From Ancistrus triradiatus (taxonomy: Eukaryota > Chordata > Actinopteri > Siluriformes > Loricariidae), in assembly GCA_025084515.1 (NCBI GenBank), contig JAJAGP010001334.1:124001-188000 (forward strand): 64,000 bases of DNA, in the 5' to 3' direction. A program made the position numbers and the translations under genes. Position 1 is the stretch's first letter. Each line of letters opens with the position of its first letter. The notes beneath the pieces are model-generated. The model saw nothing but the letters and a program-made list of their open reading frames with translations. It did not search any database and was not told the DNA's origin. Of the stretch, positions 62,806-64,000 are shown in pieces.

Positions 62806-64000
62806 CTGCAGGAGAAAACACACCGTCATGCTTCTGGTATCCCGATTTCGGCCTAAACAAAGAGGACTTTTTTAATTATGAAACTAAGAATGGAATCCGA
62901 ATGTGTGTGTACAAGTGCAAGAGTCTCTGGGTGGCAGTTTGCATCTACCTGCACCCTCCACTGAAGGTCATTAGCAAGAAGCTCCTCTCTGGGAAAGTAC
63001 AACCCCAAACCAAAGAAGGTTGGGACAGTAAGGAAAACGCAGGGCTCGTTACATTTCCTTTGGCTTTTATCCCACTGCAGACAGTATCAACCTGAGATAG
63101 GTCATGGTGTTTCTGGTCAGCTACATAAAATTTGTTACCACACACCCATTCCTGCATTTCAGGCCTGCAACACATTCCAAAAGAGTTTCCTCTAGAACTC
63201 AGGTTGTTGGTGACCTAAAAATAAACGTCAATACAATTAACCTAAAATAATCACATTAAATATTTATGATTTTTATGGGGAACTGGTGTTAGAAATCTGA
63301 CACCCTTTAGTGACGTGATGCCACATTAACAAAGCTTTTTTTTTTCTACTTATTTCATACCCACAATTCGTTACTCCTATATGAAGCCCTCAAAACCATC
63401 ACACACCATTCTAAGTCGTTTCTTTCCTTATGGCTTAAAATAAATGCATTAAAAAACTTTTCCCAGCTTTATATTTACACATTAAGGCCTTTTCATACTG
63501 AAGAAAAAAAAATCAGATTTTTTATGTAGTTTAACGTGTCTGCTTTTGCTTTCTTTAATTTCCCTTCTCTTAATACATCTTTTTCACATCAACTTTATAA
63601 AAAAAAAACAAAAAAACAAAAACACACGAGTAAAGATGGAGTGCAGGAAGCCCTAGTTTGTGTTTTTGGATCATGAACAGACCAGAATGCACTGAGATAA
63701 ATAATCAGACGCTTCCATCCAGTCCCTGTGAGCTTTATCTCCATCATTCTCCAGCCTTTCAGTTCTATTCCACCAGAGCTTTTCTTTAATATCCATGTTT
63801 TTAGAGGCAGCCTGTTGCTCTTGATGAGCTGTTCTGCCCGGCGACCGAGCTCTGATTGGTCAGCCTGATTTTAATGCAGTAATTAGAACAGGCTCCGGTT
63901 AAACATTTTAGACAGCATCACAGAACGTCAGTTTCGGACCTGGTGTGAAGGACGGTGTTAGTATACGTGTGTTCTTTTGCAAAACTCAACGTGTGTAAAA
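62806..64000. other. lpcat1 intron to the window edge
   Basis: Contains a foldback-family fragment at about 63000-63185 (TGGGACAGTAAGGAAAACGC, TGCATTTCAGGCCTGCAACA) and AT-rich sequence. The upstream exon (FPEGTCTNR region in human) was not found before 64000. Confidence 0.55.

Overview
The window is nuclear DNA of a ray-finned (teleost) fish. It holds spliced vertebrate genes with GT-AG introns, several decayed families of Tc1/mariner transposons, tRNA-derived SINEs, an RTE-like LINE, a Penelope-like retroelement and many microsatellites and minisatellites typical of fish introns. There is no prokaryotic gene organisation, and nearly all long open frames outside the exons come from repeats. 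I cannot name the species.

Two real protein-coding genes are present, both on the minus strand and in the same order and orientation as in the human 5p15.33 region. slc6a3 (dopamine transporter) is complete for coding sequence: 14 coding exons from the start codon at 40181 to the stop at 13704, 1845 nt, predicted 614 aa. All exon phases join correctly, including a last exon of only 24 coding nt. lpcat1 (lysophosphatidylcholine acyltransferase 1) is present only as its 3' part: nine exons from 62805 to the stop at 57663, covering the last ~304 residues from the end of the acyltransferase domain through the EF-hand region to a C-terminal KKVD. Its 5' exons lie beyond the right edge. The genes are unrelated in function (synaptic dopamine reuptake; phosphatidylcholine remodelling), and their adjacency is ancestral synteny.

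Layout: 1-13 kb is transposon-rich sequence downstream of slc6a3 (three Tc1-like families, a SINE, foldback elements). 13.7-40.2 kb is slc6a3, whose introns carry a ~31-bp minisatellite (14 kb), a long CA repeat (17.3 kb), inverted ~66-bp arrays around coding exon 10 (20-24.5 kb), Tc1 copies (22.1, 24.6 and 34.9 kb), a 12-bp minisatellite that arose inside a transposase remnant (28 kb), a perfect 46-bp palindrome (30 kb), an RTE-like LINE (31-32 kb), AT-rich sequence (33-37 kb), a 32-bp minisatellite (37.4 kb) and an 11-bp-based minisatellite (38.4-39.4 kb). 40.2-57.6 kb is the intergenic interval: AAAT-rich sequence, a Tc1 remnant, about 3 kb without recognisable features that may include the slc6a3 promoter and non-coding first exon, a Penelope-like element, a long-unit tandem array (51.8-53.4 kb) and about 3 kb of AATAAAGTCGTAAC-type repeat. 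57.6-64 kb is lpcat1.

The most interesting pattern is repeat structure placed at splice sites. Several acceptors in both genes have a UG-dinucleotide tract in place of a normal pyrimidine tract. One exon in each gene is bracketed by complementary (UG)n and (CA)n tracts, and another slc6a3 exon sits between two large inverted repeat arrays.
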